Shown piece by piece: positions 1-4,733 of a DNA stretch of 5,106 nt. Source of the stretch: Eggerthella sp. CAG:209 (GTDB lineage: Bacteria; Actinomycetota; Coriobacteriia; Coriobacteriales; Eggerthellaceae); assembly GCA_000436075.1 (NCBI GenBank), contig FR884596.1, positions 7,853-12,958 of the forward strand, written 5' to 3'. The notes beneath the pieces are model-generated. The model did no database searches and was not told the DNA's origin. It worked only from the letters and a program-made list of their open reading frames with translations. Position 1 is the stretch's first letter, and each line of letters opens with the position of its first letter. Both the position numbers and the translations under genes were made by a program.

Positions 1-4
1 TTTC

Positions 5-45
5 AAGGGCGCCTTCTCTTTTAAGGGAAGGCGCCCTTTCTTTTT
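5..45 (+). terminator. Rho-independent terminator of an upstream gene outside the window
   Basis: A perfect 12-bp GC-rich stem, AAGGGCGCCTTC (5-16) with GAAGGCGCCCTT (27-38), encloses a 10-base loop and is followed by the U-rich tract TCTTTTT (39-45). The U-tract lies on the + strand side only, so it stops rightward transcription from a gene that ends before the window. It isolates the symporter gene from whatever lies upstream. Confidence 0.9.
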
Positions 46-220
46 GCCTTTGGTGTAGCTGTGAGTTAGTTTGCGGCCCCGCTCGTCAAGGATGAACGGC
101 GTATGAGTGCCGTTCATCGTCCGTGGGCGGCAATTTTGCCCAGATTTTCCCGTTGTGTAACAAAGAGGTAACGCTGGATTGCGACCATTCAAAAATCGTT
201 TCCCCCTGACGCGGGAATGA
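46..220. other. Gene-free stretch upstream of the symporter leader
   Basis: I see no convincing coding sequence here, and no -35/-10 pair that I would defend. TTGCGA at 179-184 and TTGTGT at 153-158 have no matching -10 at 16-18 bases. It holds a perfect 10-bp inverted repeat (listed separately) and a small imperfect hairpin, TGGGC (124-128) with GCCCA (138-142), that is too weak to call a terminator. The promoter for the symporter must lie here or slightly downstream, given the terminator at 5-45. Confidence 0.6.
91..118. repeat. Perfect 10-bp inverted repeat, possible operator or RNA hairpin
   Basis: GATGAACGGC (91-100) and GCCGTTCATC (109-118) are exact reverse complements separated by 8 bases. 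No T-run follows on either side, so it is not an intrinsic terminator. It could be a dimeric regulator's site near the symporter promoter or a hairpin in the 5' untranslated RNA. The sequence alone does not decide between these. Confidence 0.55.
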
Positions 221-319
221 GCTGCTTTGCGATGGCGCATGCCGAAGGTTTTCATTTTCCCCGAAGCAGCGGCTTCGTTATCTCGTGCAGATAGCGAAGC
301 CGCCACTTCGCAAGCTTGC
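221..319 (+). promoter_or_regulatory. Structured multi-hairpin leader of the symporter gene (candidate regulatory RNA)
   Basis: Several helices are visible. Helix A pairs 221-228 with 263-270 (GCTGCTTT/GAAGCAGC, one G-U). Helix B pairs 269-283 with 289-303: 15 bp with a single G-U and a 5-base loop. Alternatives overlap B: CGAAGC (262-267) with GCTTCG (272-277), and GCGAAG (294-299) with CTTCGC (306-311). A 10-base palindrome, GCAAGCTTGC, sits at 310-319. No U-tract follows B, so termination is unlikely. A, in slightly shortened form, can coexist with B, whereas the small hairpins are incompatible with B. This arrangement is typical of conformational leaders, but the function is inferred. I do not see the conserved core of glycine, lysine, T-box or SAM elements. 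Confidence 0.45.
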
Positions 320-335
320 TGAACCAATGGGCACG

Positions 336-368
336 CTTCCTTTCCGCGTCAAACGAGTAGAAAGGAAG
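336..368 (+). promoter_or_regulatory. Hairpin sequestering the symporter Shine-Dalgarno
   Basis: CTTCCTTTC (336-344) is an exact reverse complement of GAAAGGAAG (360-368), with a 15-base loop. A G-U pair (335 with 369) can add a tenth pair. The 3' arm contains the whole ribosome binding site (AAAGGAAG, 361-368) of the symporter, whose ATG is at 374. When folded, this helix would block ribosome access, so it is a plausible translational control element. The pairing is seen directly; regulation is inferred. Confidence 0.6.
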
Positions 369-373
369 TAGCC

Positions 374-1876
374 ATGGAGGCATTCATCGAATCTTTTTCG
401 GCTGGCGTCGATGCCGTCGATGGTTTCGTATGGGGCTGGGCCCTTATTTGGTTGCTGTTGGGCACCCATCTCTTCATGACCATCAGGACCGGCTTCATTC
501 AGAGGAAGATCCCCACGGCGATTAAGCTCTCGGTCTCTAAGAACGACCCCTATGCCGAGGGTGACATTTCGCAGTTCGGCGCCCTTACCACAGCGCTCGC
601 TGCAACTATCGGTACGGGCAACATCGTCGGTGTTGCTACGGGCCTTCTGTGCGGCGGTCCAGGCGCTATTTTTTGGATGTGGCTTACCGGCGTCTTTGGT
701 ATCGCAACCAAGTATTCCGAAACTTATATATCCATGAAGTACCGCGTGAAGGACGCCAATGGCCGAATGCTCGGCGGCGCTATGTATGCGTTGGAGCGCG
801 GCTTCAAGCACAAGGGATTGGGCAAGCTCCTTGCTGTGCTGTTTGCCCTGTTCACCGCCATCGCTTCCTTTGGCATCGGTGCTTCGGTTCAGTCGAACTC
901 CCTGGCAGGTGCCCTTACTTCTTCAAGCTTGATTCCCGGTGCCTCCGAAATCCCCACGTGGCTTATTGGCATTGTGGTTACCGTCTTGGTTGCCATCGTT
1001 ATCATCGGCGGCTTGAAGAAGGTTTCCAAGGTGTGTGAGAAGCTGGTTCCCATCATGGCTATCTTCTACGTTGCCTGCTGCCTTGTGATCATCGGCATGA
1101 ACGGTGCCTATTTGCGGGATGCCATCGTAACTATCATCACCTGCGCGTTTACCGGTCAGGCAGCTTTTGGTGGCGCGGTTGGCTCTGGTATTATGCTGGC
1201 GCTTCAGTACGGCTTTAAGCGAGGCCTGTTCTCCAACGAATCCGGTCTGGGCTCTGCTCCCTTGGTTGCCGCCTCTGCAATTTCCAAGAATCCTGCTCGC
1301 CAGGCGCTGGTTTCGATGTCTGGTACGTTCTGGGACACGGTGGTTATCTGCCTGATTACTGGCTTGATGTTGGTAACCTCGCTGCTCGCCAATCCTGACC
1401 TTGCAGCTATCTACAACAACACCATGCTGGCAAGCAACGATCTTTCCATCGATACTGCTGTTGGAATCTTCTCTGGTGGTGCTGCTTTGGCGACGGCTTG
1501 CTTTGAGAGCATTCCCGTGCTGGGGCCTCTGGTGCTGGTAGTTGGCCTTTTGTGCTTCACCTATTCCACCATGCTCGGTTGGTCTCAGTACGGCGATCGC
1601 GCCATTACGTACCTGTTTGGTACTAAGGGCATCCGTCCTTATCAGGTAGTGTTCCTGCTCTTTGTATTCTGGGGCTGCATCGGCGGAGGCGACTTGGTGT
1701 GGAACCTCTCCGATATTTCCAACGCTCTTATGGCTGTCCCGAACTGCATAGCGGTCTTGGTTCTTTCCGGCGTGATTGCCAAGGGAACAAAGTACTGGAT
1801 CTATGAGGGCCGTTTGGAAGAAGAGGACACCACGCCGATTCCCACGGTTGGCACGGTCGACCACCCCAACGTTTAG
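374..1876 (+). CDS. Alanine/glycine:cation symporter (AGCS family)
   Basis: This 500-residue inner-membrane protein should import alanine or glycine (L or D) driven by Na+ or H+. The AGCS family signature GGPGAIFWMWLTGVFG is at residues 94-109. The conserved N-terminal half-helix TALAATIGTGNIVGVATG is at 73-90, RGLFSNESGLGSAP at 283-296, WDT at 320-322, and LGWSQYGDRA at 401-410. Roughly ten to eleven hydrophobic segments can be read, starting near residues 18-37, and the last 25 residues form an acidic hydrophilic tail. Length and layout match complete family members. The ATG is supported by AAAGGAAG ending 5 bases upstream. That site lies inside an inhibitory-looking hairpin, suggesting translational control. 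Upstream is a terminator; downstream is a 337-base gap before the aminotransferase. Family assignment is firm. The preferred substrate and coupling ion cannot be read from sequence, so no symbol (alsT, dagA) is assigned. Confidence 0.95.
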   Translation: MEAFIESFSAGVDAVDGFVWGWALIWLLLGTHLFMTIRTGFIQRKIPTAIKLSVSKNDPYAEGDISQFGALTTALAATIGTGNIVGVATGLLCGGPGAIFWMWLTGVFGIATKYSETYISMKYRVKDANGRMLGGAMYALERGFKHKGLGKLLAVLFALFTAIASFGIGASVQSNSLAGALTSSSLIPGASEIPTWLIGIVVTVLVAIVIIGGLKKVSKVCEKLVPIMAIFYVACCLVIIGMNGAYLRDAIVTIITCAFTGQAAFGGAVGSGIMLALQYGFKRGLFSNESGLGSAPLVAASAISKNPARQALVSMSGTFWDTVVICLITGLMLVTSLLANPDLAAIYNNTMLASNDLSIDTAVGIFSGGAALATACFESIPVLGPLVLVVGLLCFTYSTMLGWSQYGDRAITYLFGTKGIRPYQVVFLLFVFWGCIGGGDLVWNLSDISNALMAVPNCIAVLVLSGVIAKGTKYWIYEGRLEEEDTTPIPTVGTVDHPNV

Positions 1877-1935
1877 TCAAAGCTCGAAAATCCCGCCTCA
1901 ATGCTCGCTGCGGAAAAGTGAGAGCATAACTGCCG

Positions 1936-1974
1936 AACGCTGTTTTGCAACAAAAAAACGCTGTTGGGCGTTTT
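1936..1974 (+). repeat. 9-bp direct repeats and weak hairpin, possibly the symporter terminator
   Basis: AACGCTGTT occurs at 1936-1944 and again at 1957-1965, exactly 21 bases apart (two helical turns). AAAACGC (1955-1961) pairs with GCGTTTT (1968-1974) around a 6-base loop, and the 3' arm ends in four Ts. This could be a weak intrinsic terminator 80-100 bases after the symporter stop. The first repeat copy can instead pair with the same 3' arm (1933-1940 with 1968-1977, two bulged Ts), giving a competing fold. Only three G-C pairs support the main stem. Confidence 0.3.
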
Positions 1975-1998
1975 CGGTAAGCGAGCTTTCCCTAGTCA

Positions 1999-2028
1999 CG
2001 GTCCCGGAATGGGAGAATTCCGGGACCG
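1999..2028. other. Perfect 12-bp stem-loop without U-tract
   Basis: CGGTCCCGGAAT (1999-2010) and ATTCCGGGACCG (2017-2028) are exact reverse complements with the loop GGGAGA. GCGAG (1981-1985) and CTTGC (2029-2033) can add five outer pairs, including one G-U, across a 13-base bulge. Eight of the twelve inner pairs are G-C, so the RNA stem would be very stable. No T-run follows in either direction, so an intrinsic terminator is not supported. It may be an RNA 3'-end stabiliser for the symporter transcript, a leader element of the aminotransferase, or a protein-binding palindrome. Confidence 0.55.
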
Positions 2029-2213
2029 CTTGCGCTAGTTGGGCGGTGTTGCGGGAGGGCAGCGCGAATCGTCGGTCCTCGCGGCTTCCTGTAAACATGC
2101 GGCTGGAACCCCCCCATTAGTGGTAGGGTGGGAAAGCATGACGCAAGCGTTTTATCGGCAAAGCGGTAACTCGGTCATGTGATCGCCTACTAATTAATGA
2201 AGGAGTTTCCAAC

Positions 2214-3059
2214 GTGGAAAACTTGGGCTACTACAACGGAAAATTCGGCCCCCTGAATGAAATGAGCATCCCAATGAACGATCGCGTTCATTGGTTTGGC
2301 GACGGCGTGTATGACGCCGGCCCAGCGCGCAACTATAAGATATTTGCGATTGATGAACACATTGATCGTTTCTTCAACAGCGCTGAACTTCTCGAAATTG
2401 AAATGCCCTGCACCAAGCAGGAGCTGAAGGACCTGCTGAACAAACTGGTGAAAAAGGTGGATACGGGTAGCCAGTTCGTCTATTACCAAGTAACGCGCGG
2501 TACGGGCATTCGAGATCATGCGTTTACGGAGGGCCCTGGCAATTTGTGGGTGATGTTGAAGCCGGCCACCATCTCCGATGGCATCGAGTCTATTAAGCTG
2601 ATCACCGAGCCTGATACGCGCTTCTTTCATTGCAACATCAAAACGCTCAACCTCATTCCTTCGGTAATGGCATCGGAGAAGGCCAAGCGCGCCGGTTGTC
2701 AGGAGACGGTGTTCTACCGTGAAGGTGGTCGTGTTACCGAATGCGCGCATAGCAATGTGCACATCATCAAGAACGGAGCGCTGTATACAGCGCCGCTCGA
2801 CAATCTCATATTGCCGGGCATTGCGCGTAAGCACCTCATTCAGGCGTGTGACCGTCTGGGCATTTCCGTGCACGAGGAGCCGTATTGCTTGGAGGATCTG
2901 TTTGCCGCCGAAGAGGTATTGGTTACCAGCTCCAGCAATCTGTGCTTGCATGCTCACGAGATTGACGGTAAGCCCGTCGGTGGAATGCAGCCTGAACTGA
3001 TAGAAGCGCTGCGCAAGGAAGTAATTGGCGAATTCCTCAGCGCAACCGAGGTCGATTAA
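2214..3059 (+). CDS. dat: D-amino-acid transaminase (class IV PLP aminotransferase)
   Basis: This 281-residue cytosolic PLP enzyme is expected to convert D-alanine plus 2-oxoglutarate to pyruvate plus D-glutamate (EC 2.6.1.21), supplying peptidoglycan D-amino acids. It resembles Bacillus-type Dat along its length: FGDGVYD at 28-34, HIDR at 49-52, QVTRGTGIRDHAF at 92-104, NIKTLNL at 141-147, GCQE at 161-164, VTECAHSNV at 174-182, and VTSSSN at 237-242. Lys143 is the expected PLP Schiff-base lysine and Glu176 the residue near the pyridine nitrogen. Tyr33, Arg100 and His102 match the substrate-carboxylate trap (Tyr31, Arg98, His100) that separates Dat from branched-chain aminotransferases and aminodeoxychorismate lyases. 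The start is GTG, placed by AAGGAG (2200-2205) eight bases upstream. It has its own terminator downstream. The fold class is near certain; D-specificity is well supported but inferred. Confidence 0.88.
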   Translation: MENLGYYNGKFGPLNEMSIPMNDRVHWFGDGVYDAGPARNYKIFAIDEHIDRFFNSAELLEIEMPCTKQELKDLLNKLVKKVDTGSQFVYYQVTRGTGIRDHAFTEGPGNLWVMLKPATISDGIESIKLITEPDTRFFHCNIKTLNLIPSVMASEKAKRAGCQETVFYREGGRVTECAHSNVHIIKNGALYTAPLDNLILPGIARKHLIQACDRLGISVHEEPYCLEDLFAAEEVLVTSSSNLCLHAHEIDGKPVGGMQPELIEALRKEVIGEFLSATEVD

Positions 3060-3072
3060 TCGCTATTTGCTG

Positions 3073-3111
3073 CGTTCCAGGCTCGTTGCGAATGCGAGCC
3101 TGGGGCGTTTT
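3073..3111 (+). terminator. Intrinsic terminator after dat
   Basis: CCAGGCTCG (3077-3085) pairs perfectly with CGAGCCTGG (3095-3103). The stem extends outward through two G-U pairs and two G-C pairs (3073-3076 with 3104-3107), giving about 13 bp with a 9-base loop. TTTT (3108-3111) follows. The short U-run makes it moderate in strength. Starting 13 bases after the dat stop, it should end that transcript and uncouple dat from the FAD enzyme gene. Confidence 0.75.
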
Positions 3112-3216
3112 GAGTGTGTTCGCCACTGACCGCGCCTGGATGCCTTTCGTCAGGGATGTGCGTTGCCTCCCTTTCGTGTAAGCGCGATGAGCGCTAGTGT
3201 CAACGCGGTAAACCAG

Positions 3217-3238
3217 TATTATTCAACGTCCACAGGAG
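3217..3238 (+). promoter_or_regulatory. Candidate -10 box and ribosome binding site of the FAD oxidoreductase gene
   Basis: TATTAT (3217-3222) resembles a -10 hexamer, and AGGAG (3234-3238) is the only Shine-Dalgarno. No good -35 is found at 16-18 bases upstream, so the promoter call is weak. A 5-bp inverted repeat, AGCGC/GCGCT (3181-3185, 3191-3195), lies around where a -35 region would be. The AGGAG is 12 bases from the ATG at 3251, longer than the usual 5-9, and no alternative start codon lies in between. Confidence 0.3.
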
Positions 3239-3250
3239 CGAAAAGTTAGC

Positions 3251-4669
3251 ATGACTGAGTACAACGAACTCACTCCCGAATTGATCAGCCAGCTCCAGGC
3301 TATTGTCGGCGAGGAAGATTGCCACGTTGGCGAAAACATCAGCGAGGATTACTCTCACGACGAAATGCCCATCTACGGCACTAAGATGCCCGAGGCCGTT
3401 TGCTTCCCCGGCAACACCGAAGAGGTTGCTGCCATCATGAAGCTGTGCAACGAGAACAAGATTCCCGTTACGGTTCGCGGTGCGGGCACTGGCTTGGTTG
3501 GCGGTAGTACCCCGCTGCAGGGCGGCGTCGTATTGTGCACCATGCACATGAATGAAATCCTCGAGTACGACATGAACAACCTGTTCGTTCGTGTTCAGCC
3601 CGGCGTTCGCCTGTGCGATCTGGCTGCAGACGCCCTTGAGCATGATCTTATGTATCCCCCTGATCCCGGCGAGAAAACCGGCTCTTTGGGCGGCAACGTA
3701 AGCACCAACGCTGGTGGCATGCGTGCTGTTAAGTACGGCACCACGCGCGATTACGTGCTGGCAATGACCGTGGTTCTTCCCACGGGCGAAATCATGGAAA
3801 TCGGTCGTGCGGTTTCCAAAACCAGCTCTGGTTATAGCCTTCTTCACCTGATGATCGGCTCTGAGGGCACGCTGGGTGTTATCACCGAACTCACCCTTAA
3901 GCTCATCCCCGTTCCGAAGGAAGACATTAGCTTCATCCTTCCCTTCGAGGATCTCGAAACTGCCATTAGCGCTGTTCCGAAGATCAAGCTTGCTGGTCTC
4001 GATCCGCAGTCCATTGAATTCATGGAGCGCGACATCGTCGACTCTTCTGCCGACTATACCGGCAACAAGATCATCCCAACTAATGTAGATGGTCATGAAG
4101 TTGGTGCGTATATCCTGGTAACCCTTGACGGTAACGACCAGGACGAAATCTTCCAGCGTGCAGAAACGCTGGCAGAAATCGGCGACGAGCTTGGCGCATT
4201 CAACACGCTGGTTCTTTCCCACCCTGACGACAAACGTGCCGTATGGGCTGCCCGCAGCGCATTCCTTACGGTAATCGAGGCCGACACCGAGCATCTCGAT
4301 GAAATGGACGTGGTTGTTCCCGTAGACAAGGTTGCTGAATTCCTGGAGCACGTGCATCAGATCGGCGAAAAGTACGGCGTTGGCATTCGCTCCTTCGGTC
4401 ATGCCGGTGACGGCAACCTTCATATTTACGCTTCTGCAAACGGCGTAGATCAGGACGTATTCTTGGAGAAGTCCCAGAAGGTAATGAAGGAAAGCTATGA
4501 AAAGTGCACCGAGCTTAACGGCCAGGTATCCGGCGAGCATGGCATTGGCCATGCAAAGAAGGAATATCTGCACGATTCCGTAGGCGATACGGCTATCGGC
4601 CTCATGGCGGGCATCAAGCGCGTGTTCGATCCGAATTACATTCTGAACCCGGGCAAGGTTTGCAACTAA
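3251..4669 (+). CDS. FAD-linked D-2-hydroxyacid dehydrogenase (GlcD / D-lactate dehydrogenase family)
   Basis: This 472-residue flavoprotein of the vanillyl-alcohol-oxidase superfamily should oxidise a D-2-hydroxyacid (D-lactate, glycolate or D-2-hydroxyglutarate) to the 2-oxoacid. The PCMH-type FAD domain spans about residues 45-220, with VRGAGTGLVGGSTP at 75-88, PPDPGEKTGSLGGNVSTNAGG at 136-156, and IGSEGTLGVITELTLKLIP at 202-220. The FAD-oxidase C-terminal domain follows, with AAR at 333-335, GHAGDGNLH at 383-391, GEHGIG at 428-433 and LNPGK at 465-469. His384, His391, Glu429 and His430 occupy the family's metal/substrate site. No signal peptide, membrane helix or iron-sulfur cysteine motif is visible, so it is probably cytosolic or peripherally associated. 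All 12 arginine codons are CGT or CGC, suggesting high expression. It is monocistronic here. Relatives include LctD, which works with EtfAB electron-bifurcating partners, but no etf genes are in the window. The family is secure; the substrate and electron acceptor are not. Confidence 0.93.
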   Translation: MTEYNELTPELISQLQAIVGEEDCHVGENISEDYSHDEMPIYGTKMPEAVCFPGNTEEVAAIMKLCNENKIPVTVRGAGTGLVGGSTPLQGGVVLCTMHMNEILEYDMNNLFVRVQPGVRLCDLAADALEHDLMYPPDPGEKTGSLGGNVSTNAGGMRAVKYGTTRDYVLAMTVVLPTGEIMEIGRAVSKTSSGYSLLHLMIGSEGTLGVITELTLKLIPVPKEDISFILPFEDLETAISAVPKIKLAGLDPQSIEFMERDIVDSSADYTGNKIIPTNVDGHEVGAYILVTLDGNDQDEIFQRAETLAEIGDELGAFNTLVLSHPDDKRAVWAARSAFLTVIEADTEHLDEMDVVVPVDKVAEFLEHVHQIGEKYGVGIRSFGHAGDGNLHIYASANGVDQDVFLEKSQKVMKESYEKCTELNGQVSGEHGIGHAKKEYLHDSVGDTAIGLMAGIKRVFDPNYILNPGKVCN

Positions 4670-4675
4670 ATATCA

Positions 4676-4689
4676 ACCTATATATAGGT
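4676..4689. repeat. 14-bp perfect AT-rich palindrome between stop codon and terminator
   Basis: ACCTATATATAGGT is its own reverse complement and starts 7 bases after the stop codon. Its core TATATATAG (4679-4687) recurs at 4725-4733, immediately after the terminator hairpin. The self-complementary TATATATA copies could therefore pair with each other and lengthen the terminator stem. No protein-binding role can be assigned. Confidence 0.5.
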
Positions 4690-4692
4690 ATC

Positions 4693-4725
4693 AAGGGAGT
4701 CGTAATAACGCGGCTCCCTTTCTTT
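4693..4725 (+). terminator. Intrinsic terminator of the FAD oxidoreductase gene
   Basis: AAGGGAGTCG (4693-4702) pairs with CGGCTCCCTT (4711-4720), 10 bp with one G-U and an 8-base loop. The U-rich tail TCTTT (4721-4725) runs into TATATATA. The stem begins 24 bases after the stop codon at 4669. The minus strand lacks a U-tail, so it acts only rightward. Confidence 0.85.
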
Positions 4726-4733
4726 ATATATAG

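Larger units (their letters stand above)
1877..2213. other. 337-base intergenic region between symporter and aminotransferase
   Basis: There is no credible gene on either strand. It contains a 9-bp direct repeat region (1936-1974), a 12-bp stem-loop (1999-2028), and a C7 tract (2109-2115) that can pair with GGGTGGG (2126-2132) with one mismatch. It ends in the Shine-Dalgarno AAGGAG (2200-2205) of the next gene. I could not identify a convincing promoter. TACTAAT (2188-2194) resembles a -10, but it would place the transcript start on the ribosome binding site. The promoter for the aminotransferase is probably somewhere here, since the gap is long. Confidence 0.6.

Noticed and set aside
124..148. 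TGGGC/GCCCA hairpin as a terminator
   Set aside because: Only a 5-bp stem with a 9-base AT-rich loop and a broken U-run; too weak to support.
46..373. Glycine riboswitch upstream of the AGCS symporter
   Set aside because: AGCS genes often carry one, but I do not see the conserved glycine aptamer core elements or a tandem aptamer arrangement. A covariance search would be needed to exclude a divergent one.
923..1864. A 313-codon minus-strand open frame opposite the symporter
   Set aside because: Low-complexity, His/Asn/Gln-rich translation typical of antisense to membrane-protein codons. No ribosome site or domain is seen.
2125..2147. T-box-like sequence AGGGTGGGA upstream of dat
   Set aside because: The diagnostic continuation of the T-box (NACCGCG) is absent, and no terminator/antiterminator pair or specifier stem can be built around it.
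2188..2194. TACTAAT as the dat -10 box
   Set aside because: No -35 lies upstream at proper spacing, and the implied start would fall on the Shine-Dalgarno at 2200-2205.
2190..2957. A 255-codon minus-strand open frame opposite dat
   Set aside because: The + strand frame carries the complete aminotransferase motif set; the opposite frame has no recognisable features.
3200..4573. A 457-codon open frame on the minus strand across the FAD oxidoreductase gene
   Set aside because: It is the antisense shadow of a strongly codon-biased gene. The + strand protein has full family motifs, while the minus frame shows no recognisable domain and overlaps almost entirely.
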